A DNA stretch of 13,481 nt from JAJXYN01 sp964532735 (GTDB lineage: Bacteria; Patescibacteriota; Patescibacteriia; JAGPKW01): the NCBI GenBank assembly GCA_964532735.1, contig CAZHKK010000016.1, forward strand, positions 1 to 13,481, in the 5' to 3' direction. A program made the translations under genes and the position numbers. How positions within the stretch are numbered: the first letter of the stretch is position 1; every line of letters starts with the position of its first letter. The notes beneath the pieces are model-generated. The model made no database searches. It was not told the DNA's origin and saw nothing but the letters and a program-made list of their open reading frames with translations. Shown piece by piece: positions 7,130 through 13,481 of the stretch.

Positions 7130-7135
7130 TATAAT
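7130..7135 (+). promoter_or_regulatory. -10 element of the cyclophilin/asnS promoter
   Basis: A perfect TATAAT stands 36 bases before ATG 7172, downstream of a terminator, so transcription must restart here. No good -35 is seen 16-18 bases upstream, where the sequence is a T run. Confidence 0.5.
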
Positions 7136-7171
7136 GTTGTATAGAAAAAATATAAAAATTAATTTAGATTT

Positions 7172-7768
7172 ATGATTAAAAAAATATCGTTAATTTTATT
7201 GATAGTTCCTATGATTTTGTTGTCTGGTTGCATTAATAAAAATAATAATATAAATTTAAATAGCGATTTAAATATTAAAAACATTAATTATATGGTTAAA
7301 ATTAATACTAATATGGGATCTATTAATCTTGAACTTTATACTAAAGACGCTCCAAATACGGTTGATAATTTTTTAAGATTAGCAAGAGAAGGTTTTTATA
7401 ATGGAGTTAAATTTCATAGAGTTATAGAAGGTTTTATGATTCAATCTGGTGATCCTGAAACAAAAGACGCTTCAAGAAGAGATTATTGGGGAACTGGTGG
7501 TCCTGGTTATAAGTTTAATGATGAGATAAATCAGCATTTATTAGTAAAGGGATCTATTGCTATGGCAAATTCTGGTCCAAATACTAATGGAAGTCAGTTT
7601 TTTATAGTTACAGCTGAATCTACTCCTTGGTTGGATGGTAAACATACAAATTTTGGGCAAGTGATTGATGGTTTAGATATTGTTATGAATATTGAAAAAA
7701 CAAAAACAGATGGTTATGACAGACCATTAAGTGATGTGGTTATTAATAGTATAGAAATAAATAATTAA
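7172..7768 (+). CDS. Lipoprotein cyclophilin-type peptidyl-prolyl cis-trans isomerase
   Basis: The protein has 198 residues. A short basic start and hydrophobic stretch end in the lipobox LLSGC, with C20 as the lipid-modified residue, so the mature enzyme is anchored outside the cytoplasmic membrane. An Asn-rich linker (about 21-40) leads to a complete cyclophilin domain (about 42-196). Active-site residues are present: R83 and F88 in FHRVIEGFM, Q91 in QSGDP, the QFFI segment (142-145), and W153, L154 and H158 in WLDGKHTNFG. It would speed proline isomerisation in exported proteins. It is probably cotranscribed with asnS, which starts 11 bases after its stop. ATG 7172 is the natural start because it gives an intact signal peptide; there is no Shine-Dalgarno. 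Confidence 0.93.
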   Translation: MIKKISLILLIVPMILLSGCINKNNNINLNSDLNIKNINYMVKINTNMGSINLELYTKDAPNTVDNFLRLAREGFYNGVKFHRVIEGFMIQSGDPETKDASRRDYWGTGGPGYKFNDEINQHLLVKGSIAMANSGPNTNGSQFFIVTAESTPWLDGKHTNFGQVIDGLDIVMNIEKTKTDGYDRPLSDVVINSIEINN

Positions 7769-7779
7769 TAAATTGTAAA

Positions 7780-9069
<1,290 letters not shown>

Positions 9070-9076
9070 ATGGTAT

Positions 9077-9115
9077 AAAAAACTAAATTTTCTTTAAAGA
9101 TTGTTTAGTTTTTTT
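9077..9115 (+). terminator. Probable A/T-rich terminator after asnS
   Basis: AAAAAACTAAA (9077-9087) pairs with TTTAGTTTTTT (9104-9114). Within the loop, TCTTTAAAGA is itself palindromic. The stem is weak in GC but ends in a T run and separates asnS from the infA promoter. Confidence 0.6.
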
Positions 9116-9136
9116 ATTGATTAAAACTTATACTCA

Positions 9137-9166
9137 TTGACATATATTAATTTTTTATGATATAAT
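9137..9166 (+). promoter_or_regulatory. Near-consensus sigma70 promoter of infA
   Basis: Perfect TTGACA (9137-9142) and perfect TATAAT (9161-9166) are 18 bases apart. Transcription would begin near 9173, giving a leader of about 57 bases with no Shine-Dalgarno. It is the best promoter in the window, as expected for translation genes. Confidence 0.9.
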
Positions 9167-9229
9167 TATATGAGCGCTTATTACAGCACATTTTTTAATT
9201 AACCCATAAATTTATTAATTTAAAAATAA

Positions 9230-9445
9230 ATGAGTTCAGGCGATTTTATTGAAATTGATGGCGTAATAACTGAATTATTACCAGCCACAACATTCAGAGT
9301 TAAGTTACCAGATGGAAGAGAAATTATTTCTTATCTATGTGGAAAAATGAGAAAAAATAATATAAAATTGATAGTAGGTGATAAGGTAAAACTAGAAATT
9401 AGTCCTTATGATTTAGAAAAAGGAAGAATTGTATATAGAGCCTAA
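9230..9445 (+). CDS. infA: Translation initiation factor IF-1
   Basis: The 71 residues match IF-1 in length and form a single OB fold. The typical features are EIDGVITELLPATTFRVKLPDG, then SYLCGKMRKNNIKLIVGDKVKLEISPYD and GRIVYR near the end. IF-1 binds the A site of the 30S subunit during initiation. It heads the translation cluster, but a further promoter-like signal lies between it and rpmJ, so it may be expressed partly on its own. The leader has no Shine-Dalgarno. Confidence 0.96.
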   Translation: MSSGDFIEIDGVITELLPATTFRVKLPDGREIISYLCGKMRKNNIKLIVGDKVKLEISPYDLEKGRIVYRA

Positions 9446-9473
9446 GATTAAATAAATATGTTTTATTAACATA

Positions 9474-9501
9474 TTGATTTATTTTTAAATTAATGTATAA
9501 T
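9474..9501 (+). promoter_or_regulatory. Promoter of rpmJ and the alpha operon
   Basis: TTGATT (9474-9479) is 16 bases from a perfect TATAAT (9496-9501), with TG just before the -10. A partly paired A/T-rich hairpin (about 9449-9480) with a bulge lies just after infA. Together they suggest that infA and the r-protein genes can be transcribed separately. Confidence 0.65.
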
Positions 9502-9537
9502 TTTGCTTTATTGAATTGATAATTAAATAAAAAAACT

Positions 9538-9654
9538 ATGAAAGTTAGAGCTTCTGTAAAAAAAATTTGTAAAGATTGTAGAGTTATCCGTAGAGAAGGT
9601 CGTGTTTGGGTTATCTGCAGTAAAAATCCAAAACATAAACAAAGACAAGGATAA
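9538..9654 (+). CDS. rpmJ: Ribosomal protein L36 (bL36)
   Basis: ATG 9538 opens a 38-residue frame ending at TAA 9652-9654, the usual L36 length. The zinc-binding ligands are C11, C14, C27 and H33 (C-x2-C ... C-x5-H), so this is the zinc-binding form. It starts MKVRASVKKICKDCRVIRR, typical of the family, and ends HKQRQG, with the usual basic tail. L36 belongs to the 50S subunit. Its place between infA and rpsM is the common bacterial order. A hairpin overlaps its stop codon. Confidence 0.97.
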   Translation: MKVRASVKKICKDCRVIRREGRVWVICSKNPKHKQRQG

Positions 9655-9686
9655 TATCCTTGTTTATATCAAATAGAAGATATAAA
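9645..9686 (+). promoter_or_regulatory. Two adjacent hairpins between rpmJ and rpsM
   Basis: ACAAGGAT (9645-9652) pairs with ATCCTTGT (9656-9663) around AAT, overlapping the rpmJ stop. Next to it, TTTATATC (9663-9670) pairs with GATATAAA (9679-9686) around AAATAGAA. The stems share base 9663 at their junction, so they could stack. No T tract follows either one, so this is not a normal terminator. The position just before rpsM is where alpha-operon autoregulation occurs in E. coli, through S4. That role here is an inference. Confidence 0.5.
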
Positions 9687-9712
9687 TAAATTTATAAGTT
9701 TAAAATAAAAAT

Positions 9713-10096
9713 ATGATTCGTATTTCAGGTATTATTTTACCAAATGACAAAAGAATAGAAGTTGCTCTTACATATCTTTTTGGTATTGGGCTAACAAGAT
9801 CTAAACAAATTTTAGCAGAATGTGGTATAGATCCAAATATTAGAACAAAAGATATTACAGAAGAACAAGCTAATATTATCAGAACTGCTGCAACTAAATT
9901 TAAAGTTGAGGGAGATTTGAAAAAAGAAATTTCTAAAAATATAAATTTAATGAAAGAAATTGGTTGTTATAAAGGAACAAGACATGCAAAAAGATTACCA
10001 GTTAGAGGTCAAAGAACAAAAACCAATTCAAGAACAGTTAGAGGAAATAAAAGAGGTTCTGCTGGAAGTGGAAAAATAACTGTTACAAAGAAGTAA
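9713..10096 (+). CDS. rpsM: Ribosomal protein S13 (uS13)
   Basis: This 127-residue protein begins MIRISGIILPNDKRIEVALTYL, then has FGIGLTRSKQIL and ends with the tail GTRHAKRLPVRGQRTKTNSRT, all classic S13 features. The length is normal to slightly long. S13 sits in the 30S head and touches the P-site tRNA and the 50S subunit. It leads the core alpha operon, 58 bases after rpmJ, a gap filled by two hairpins. No Shine-Dalgarno precedes the ATG. Confidence 0.97.
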   Translation: MIRISGIILPNDKRIEVALTYLFGIGLTRSKQILAECGIDPNIRTKDITEEQANIIRTAATKFKVEGDLKKEISKNINLMKEIGCYKGTRHAKRLPVRGQRTKTNSRTVRGNKRGSAGSGKITVTKK

Positions 10097-10133
10097 TTGA
10101 AGTAATTAAAGATAATTAATATATTTATTTAAA

Positions 10134-10577
10134 ATGGCTGAAAAAGAAACAAAAAAAGTTGAAGCTAAACCTGTTGCTTCAAAAAAAACAGTATCTTCAA
10201 AAAAAGGTACTAAAAAAAGAGCTATAAAGTTTATAAAAAAAGGAATTGCTCATATAAATGCAACTTATAATAATACTATAATTTCTATTTCTGATATAAA
10301 TGGAAATGTTATAGCTTGGTCATCTGCTGGAAAAAATGGTTTTAAGGGACCAAAAAAAGCTACCCCATTTGCTGCATCTACAATAGTTGAAGATGTTTGT
10401 AATAAAGTAAAAAATTTTGGTTTAGAAGAAGTTGCTGTATTGATTAAAGGTGTTGGTCTTGGAAGAGATGCTGCAATTAGAGCGTTTAATGCTAATGGAA
10501 TTAATGTTTCAAGTATAAAAGACATAACTCCAGTTCCTCATAATGGTTGTAGAAAACCAAAACCAAGAAGAGTTTAA
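10134..10577 (+). CDS. rpsK: Ribosomal protein S11 (uS11) with Lys-rich N-terminal extension
   Basis: At 147 residues this is about 18 longer than usual. The extra part is an N-terminal stretch (about 1-30) rich in Lys, Ala, Glu and Ser. The conserved body follows: AHINATYNNTIISISD, WSSAGKNGFKGPKKATPFAA and the ending HNGCRKPKPRRV. S11 lies on the 30S platform near the mRNA exit, where Shine-Dalgarno pairing takes place. A start further in was considered, but no in-frame ATG, GTG or TTG lies near the start of the body, so the extension appears real. Confidence 0.96.
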   Translation: MAEKETKKVEAKPVASKKTVSSKKGTKKRAIKFIKKGIAHINATYNNTIISISDINGNVIAWSSAGKNGFKGPKKATPFAASTIVEDVCNKVKNFGLEEVAVLIKGVGLGRDAAIRAFNANGINVSSIKDITPVPHNGCRKPKPRRV

Positions 10578-10607
10578 TAATAAAGAATTAAATTAATTAT
10601 AAATAAT

Positions 10608-11204
10608 ATGGCGAATAAAATAGCTGCAAAAAAGACAAGAAGATTGTTTGGAAAAAAAGGAAGCAAAGCTGCAAGATTAAAAGCAGAAGGTGGAATTGTT
10701 AAAAGAGAAACAAGAAAAAGACTTACAGACTATGGTGAACGTTTTAAGGCTAAACAAGATTGTAAAAAAATATACGGTTTAACAGAAAAAGCTTTTAAAA
10801 AATATTTTGATATTGCTCAAAGATCTTCATCAAATACAGAAGATATTCTTTTGATGTTAATTGAAAAAAGATTAGATAATTCTGTTTATTCTACTGGTTT
10901 CTTTAAAACTAGAGCTATGGCAAGACAAGTAGTTTCTCATGGTCACGTTTTAGTGAATGGTAAAAAACTTGATATTCCATCTGCTCAAGTAAAAATTGGT
11001 GATGTAATAACAATAAAAACAACAGAAAGATTAATTAAAAAATTAGAGGAAGAACGTAAAACAAACAAAAAAGATATCCAATCAGCTGATCATGTTTATT
11101 TTGAATTATCTAAAATGGAAGCAAAAGTTTTAAGAGATCCAGATGTTACTCCAATGAAACAAATTGTAGATACAAAATTAATAGTAGAGTATTATTCAAG
11201 ATAA
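10608..11204 (+). CDS. rpsD: Ribosomal protein S4 (uS4), Cys-poor form
   Basis: The 198 residues fit S4. The N-terminal part has LTDYGERFKAKQDCKKIYGLTEKAF (39-63), and an S4 RNA-binding domain (about 87-150) contains RLDNSVYSTGF and RQVVSHGHVLVNGKKLDIPS. The four-Cys zinc site of many S4 proteins is absent: only C52 remains and the extreme N-terminus is replaced by Lys/Arg-rich sequence. S4 is a primary 16S rRNA binder and, in E. coli, the repressor of this operon. It lies 30 bases after rpsK. Confidence 0.97.
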   Translation: MANKIAAKKTRRLFGKKGSKAARLKAEGGIVKRETRKRLTDYGERFKAKQDCKKIYGLTEKAFKKYFDIAQRSSSNTEDILLMLIEKRLDNSVYSTGFFKTRAMARQVVSHGHVLVNGKKLDIPSAQVKIGDVITIKTTERLIKKLEEERKTNKKDIQSADHVYFELSKMEAKVLRDPDVTPMKQIVDTKLIVEYYSR

Positions 11205-11207
11205 TAG

Positions 11208-11213
11208 TATAAT
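11208..11213 (+). promoter_or_regulatory. Possible internal -10 element before rpoA
   Basis: A perfect TATAAT follows the rpsD stop within the 52-base gap before rpoA, but no convincing -35 is present. In sequence this AT-rich it may be chance. Confidence 0.25.
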
Positions 11214-11256
11214 ATAAAATAACTATTTAAATAAAAAAGATTTAATATTAATAAAT

Positions 11257-12123
11257 ATGGAAAATAACATCCTATTGCCAGAGAAATTTCAAATTGTAGA
11301 AGATAAAAGTACTCCATACGCTTTAGATTTAACAATGGAGCCTTTTCAATCTGGGTATGGTTTAACAGTTGGTAATGCCTTAAGAAGAATATTACTTTCT
11401 TCATTAGAAGGTTCATCTGTTTTTGCTATAAAAATAAAAGGCATAAAACATGAATTTGATACTTTAGCTGGTCTTAAAGAAGATATAATTGAGGTTATTA
11501 TTAACACTAAAAATCTTGTTGTAAAATCTTTTTCTAATGAACCTGTTGTTTTAGAAATAAAGAAAAAGGGTAAGGGTGTTATATTAGCATCTGATATAAA
11601 ATCTAATGCAGACATTGAAATATTAAATCCAGAATTACAAATCGCAACAATTACAGATGATAATACTGAATTTGATATGAAATTGTGGGTTAAAAGAGGA
11701 TATGGTTTTTACGCAACAGAAGATAGAAAAGAAAACATAGATGAGGTTGGTGTTATAGCTATAGATGCTTTATTTAATCCAGTTGTTAATGCTAATTTTA
11801 AAGTAGAAAAGACTAGAGTTGGAGATATTGTTGATTTGGATAAAATAGTTTTATCGTTAAAAACTAATGGTTCCATTGGTCCAAGAAAAGCTATTTTTGA
11901 CTCTTTGGATATTTTAATGAAAAATTTAGATGTTATAAAGAATAATATAAATATTGATGATGATAAAGATGTTCTTGTAGCTTCTAATAAAGAATCAAAA
12001 AAAACAGAAAAAGTTTCTGAAAAAAAAATAAAAGCAGAACCAAAAACAGAAAAGAAAACAACAAAGAAAGCTGCAACTAAAAAAGAAGTAACTGCAGTAA
12101 AGAAGGCTAAAACTAAGAAATAG
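11257..12123 (+). CDS. rpoA: RNA polymerase alpha subunit lacking the C-terminal domain
   Basis: This 288-residue protein holds a complete alpha N-terminal domain (about 1-230), which dimerises and assembles beta and beta'. It includes EPFQSGYGLTVGNALRRILLSS (28-49), GVIAIDALFNPV (165-176) and KTRVGDIVDLDKIVL (185-199). Ordinary alpha subunits run to about 310-330 residues with a helix-hairpin-helix C-terminal domain that binds UP elements and activators. Here residues 235-288 are instead a low-complexity tail of Lys, Thr, Ala and Glu ending VKKAKTKK, with nothing resembling that domain. The frame is clean to TAG, and rplQ follows 13 bases later, so truncation by a sequencing error is unlikely: the tail is coding-like and in its normal place. 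Promoter recognition would depend on sigma and the core without alpha-CTD contacts. Confidence 0.96.
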   Translation: MENNILLPEKFQIVEDKSTPYALDLTMEPFQSGYGLTVGNALRRILLSSLEGSSVFAIKIKGIKHEFDTLAGLKEDIIEVIINTKNLVVKSFSNEPVVLEIKKKGKGVILASDIKSNADIEILNPELQIATITDDNTEFDMKLWVKRGYGFYATEDRKENIDEVGVIAIDALFNPVVNANFKVEKTRVGDIVDLDKIVLSLKTNGSIGPRKAIFDSLDILMKNLDVIKNNINIDDDKDVLVASNKESKKTEKVSEKKIKAEPKTEKKTTKKAATKKEVTAVKKAKTKK

Positions 12124-12136
12124 TAATTTATTTAAA

Positions 12137-12625
12137 ATGAGACATAAGAATAATAATAAAACTTTAGGTAGAGAAAAAGGACCAAGAAATTCGTTGTATA
12201 GAGCTACAGCTACAAATTTATTTATTGCTGAGTCTATAAAAACAACTTTGGCAAAAGCAAAAGCTATTAGACCATATACAGAGAAACTTATAACAAAAGC
12301 AAAGGCTGGAACTTTGCATGATATTAGAGAAGTTGCTCGTGAAATTCATGATAAAGATGTTATAAAAAAATTATTTAACGACATTGCTAAGAGAAATGCT
12401 AAAAGAAATGGTGGATATACAAGAATTGTTAAGGTTGGCCCAAGACCAAACGATGGAGCTGAAATGGCTATATTTGAATTAGTTGATAAAGTTGAAAAAA
12501 TAAAAATAGCAAAAAAAGAATCTGTAAAAACTGAAAAAGAAACAAAGAAATCAACAGTAAGAGATGTTGAAAAAAAAGTAATTACTAAAACAAAAAAAGC
12601 TACTACAAAAAAAGAAGAAATATAA
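12137..12625 (+). CDS. rplQ: Ribosomal protein L17 (bL17) with Lys-rich C-terminal extension
   Basis: The L17 core (about 1-118) starts MRHKNNNKTLGREKGPR and includes ATNLFIAESIKTTLAKAKAIRP and GGYTRIVKVGPRPNDGAEMA. At 162 residues it exceeds the usual 115-130; the rest is a tail rich in Lys, Glu and Thr ending KKATTKKEEI. L17 is a 50S protein near the exit tunnel. It ends the canonical alpha operon, and rplM follows 24 bases on. Confidence 0.96.
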   Translation: MRHKNNNKTLGREKGPRNSLYRATATNLFIAESIKTTLAKAKAIRPYTEKLITKAKAGTLHDIREVAREIHDKDVIKKLFNDIAKRNAKRNGGYTRIVKVGPRPNDGAEMAIFELVDKVEKIKIAKKESVKTEKETKKSTVRDVEKKVITKTKKATTKKEEI

Positions 12626-12649
12626 AATAATACGAATTAAATTAAAAAT

Positions 12650-12994
12650 ATGATAGAAAGAAAAATACATAAAATTGATGCAACAGATATTTCTTTAGGA
12701 AGATTGGCTACAAAAGTAGCTTATATTCTTAGAGGTAAAAATAAGATTGATTATACTCCTCATATTGATAATGGTGATTTTGTTGTTATTGAAAACATAA
12801 ATGCAATAAAAGTTACCGGAGATAAAATGAATCAAAAAGAATATATTCATCATTCTGGTTGGGTTGGTGGATTAAAAAGAAAGCTTATGAAAGATACTAC
12901 AATGGAAGAAGCTTTTAAGACAGCAGTTTTTGAAATGTTACCAAACAATAAAACAAGAAAGGCGATTGTTAAGAGATTAACTTTTAAAAAGTAA
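12650..12994 (+). CDS. rplM: Ribosomal protein L13 (uL13), short form
   Basis: This 114-residue L13 has the family body: DATDISLGRLATKVAYILRGK, YTPHIDNGDFVVIENI, KVTGDKMNQKEYIHHSG and GGLKRK. It stops at KAIVKRLTFKK, about 25 residues short of typical 140-residue L13, and lacks the usual AGAEHPHAAQQP-type end. The stop lies next to rpsI in the normal arrangement, so this looks like a genuine short form. It binds 23S rRNA early in 50S assembly. Confidence 0.96.
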   Translation: MIERKIHKIDATDISLGRLATKVAYILRGKNKIDYTPHIDNGDFVVIENINAIKVTGDKMNQKEYIHHSGWVGGLKRKLMKDTTMEEAFKTAVFEMLPNNKTRKAIVKRLTFKK

Positions 12995-13006
12995 AATACT
13001 GATATT

Positions 13007-13444
13007 ATGCAAAAACAAGAAACTAAAAAACAAGATCAAAAAGAAATAAAATTTCCAGAAGGAAAATATTTTTATGCTGTTGGAAGAAGAAAATCTGCAA
13101 TAGCTCAAGTTAGAATTTATAATGGTAAAGGTAAATCTGTAATTAATGGAATTGATGGTGAAAAATATTTTACAGTTGCTCTTTTTGAAAAAATGCTTGA
13201 ACCGTTAAAACAAATATCTAAAGAAGGTGAATACGATGTTTACGTTAAAGTTGTTGGTGGTGGAATAAATGGACAATCTGAGGCTGTTAGACATGGAATT
13301 TCTAGAGCTTTGTCTGAAGAAGATAAAGGTGTTAGAACTACATTAAAAAAACTTGGATTTTTAACAAGAGATTCAAGAGTTGTAGAAAGAAAGAAACCAG
13401 GCTTAAAGAAATCAAGAAAATCTCCACAATGGGCAAAGCGTTAA
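13007..13444 (+). CDS. rpsI: Ribosomal protein S9 (uS9)
   Basis: The 145 residues comprise a short polar, charged N-terminal extension (about 1-18) and a full S9 body: YAVGRRKSAIAQVRIYNGKGK, VGGGINGQSEAVRHGISRAL, LTRDSRVVERKKPG and the ending KSPQWAKR, whose last Arg reaches the P-site tRNA in known ribosomes. It follows rplM by 12 bases, the near-universal L13-S9 pair. The last 37 bases of the window after its stop show only a weak A/T pairing and no clear terminator. Confidence 0.97.
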   Translation: MQKQETKKQDQKEIKFPEGKYFYAVGRRKSAIAQVRIYNGKGKSVINGIDGEKYFTVALFEKMLEPLKQISKEGEYDVYVKVVGGGINGQSEAVRHGISRALSEEDKGVRTTLKKLGFLTRDSRVVERKKPGLKKSRKSPQWAKR

Positions 13445-13481
13445 TTTTTTGTATTTTTTCTTATCATAAAAAAACAATTCT

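Noticed and set aside
13445..13481. Terminator after rpsI
   Set aside because: Only weak A/T pairing with a bulge is visible and the window ends before a T tract could be judged.

Overview
This is a very AT-rich window with every gene on the + strand. The likely source is a small-genome bacterium, best guess a member of the Patescibacteria (CPR). The guess rests on strong A/T codon bias (AGA for Arg), a compact canonical alpha operon, a short L13, an RNA polymerase alpha that ends without its C-terminal domain, and Lys-rich tails on several proteins. The phylum is an inference. The genetic code looks standard: TGG encodes Trp, no long gene contains an internal TGA, and the one gene ending in TGA is followed 6 bases later by a strong terminator.

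Region 1 (1-1982): the Lys/Ala-rich end of an upstream gene and its terminator, then an HD-GYP-like signalling protein. Its reading frame starts at a GTG with a strong Shine-Dalgarno (159), is broken by one in-frame TAA (327-329), and otherwise runs intact to 1982.

Region 2 (2039-4876): a GT4 glycosyltransferase resembling diacylglycerol glucosyltransferases, then a patatin-like lipase overlapping a YhhN/TMEM86-like membrane protein by 11 bases. Together they suggest membrane-lipid building and remodelling. The YhhN-like gene holds a perfect 22-bp tandem duplication that could switch its reading frame.

Region 3 (4889-7076): a 695-residue receptor-type class III adenylyl cyclase (seven-helix membrane sensor, PAS-like domain, coiled coil, cyclase, helical tail), with its own promoter and terminator.

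Region 4 (7130-9115): a lipoprotein cyclophilin and asparaginyl-tRNA synthetase, 11 bases apart, ending in a terminator.

Region 5 (9137-13444): a near-consensus promoter and infA, then a second promoter and rpmJ-rpsM-rpsK-rpsD-rpoA-rplQ-rplM-rpsI. A pair of adjacent hairpins lies between rpmJ and rpsM, a candidate autoregulatory leader.

Across the window, the two signalling genes start at GTG behind a strong Shine-Dalgarno, while all 14 ATG-started genes have AT-rich leaders without one. The points most worth checking are the alpha subunit without a CTD in a genome that carries an adenylyl cyclase, the frame-switching repeat, the interrupted HD gene, and the lipid cluster.
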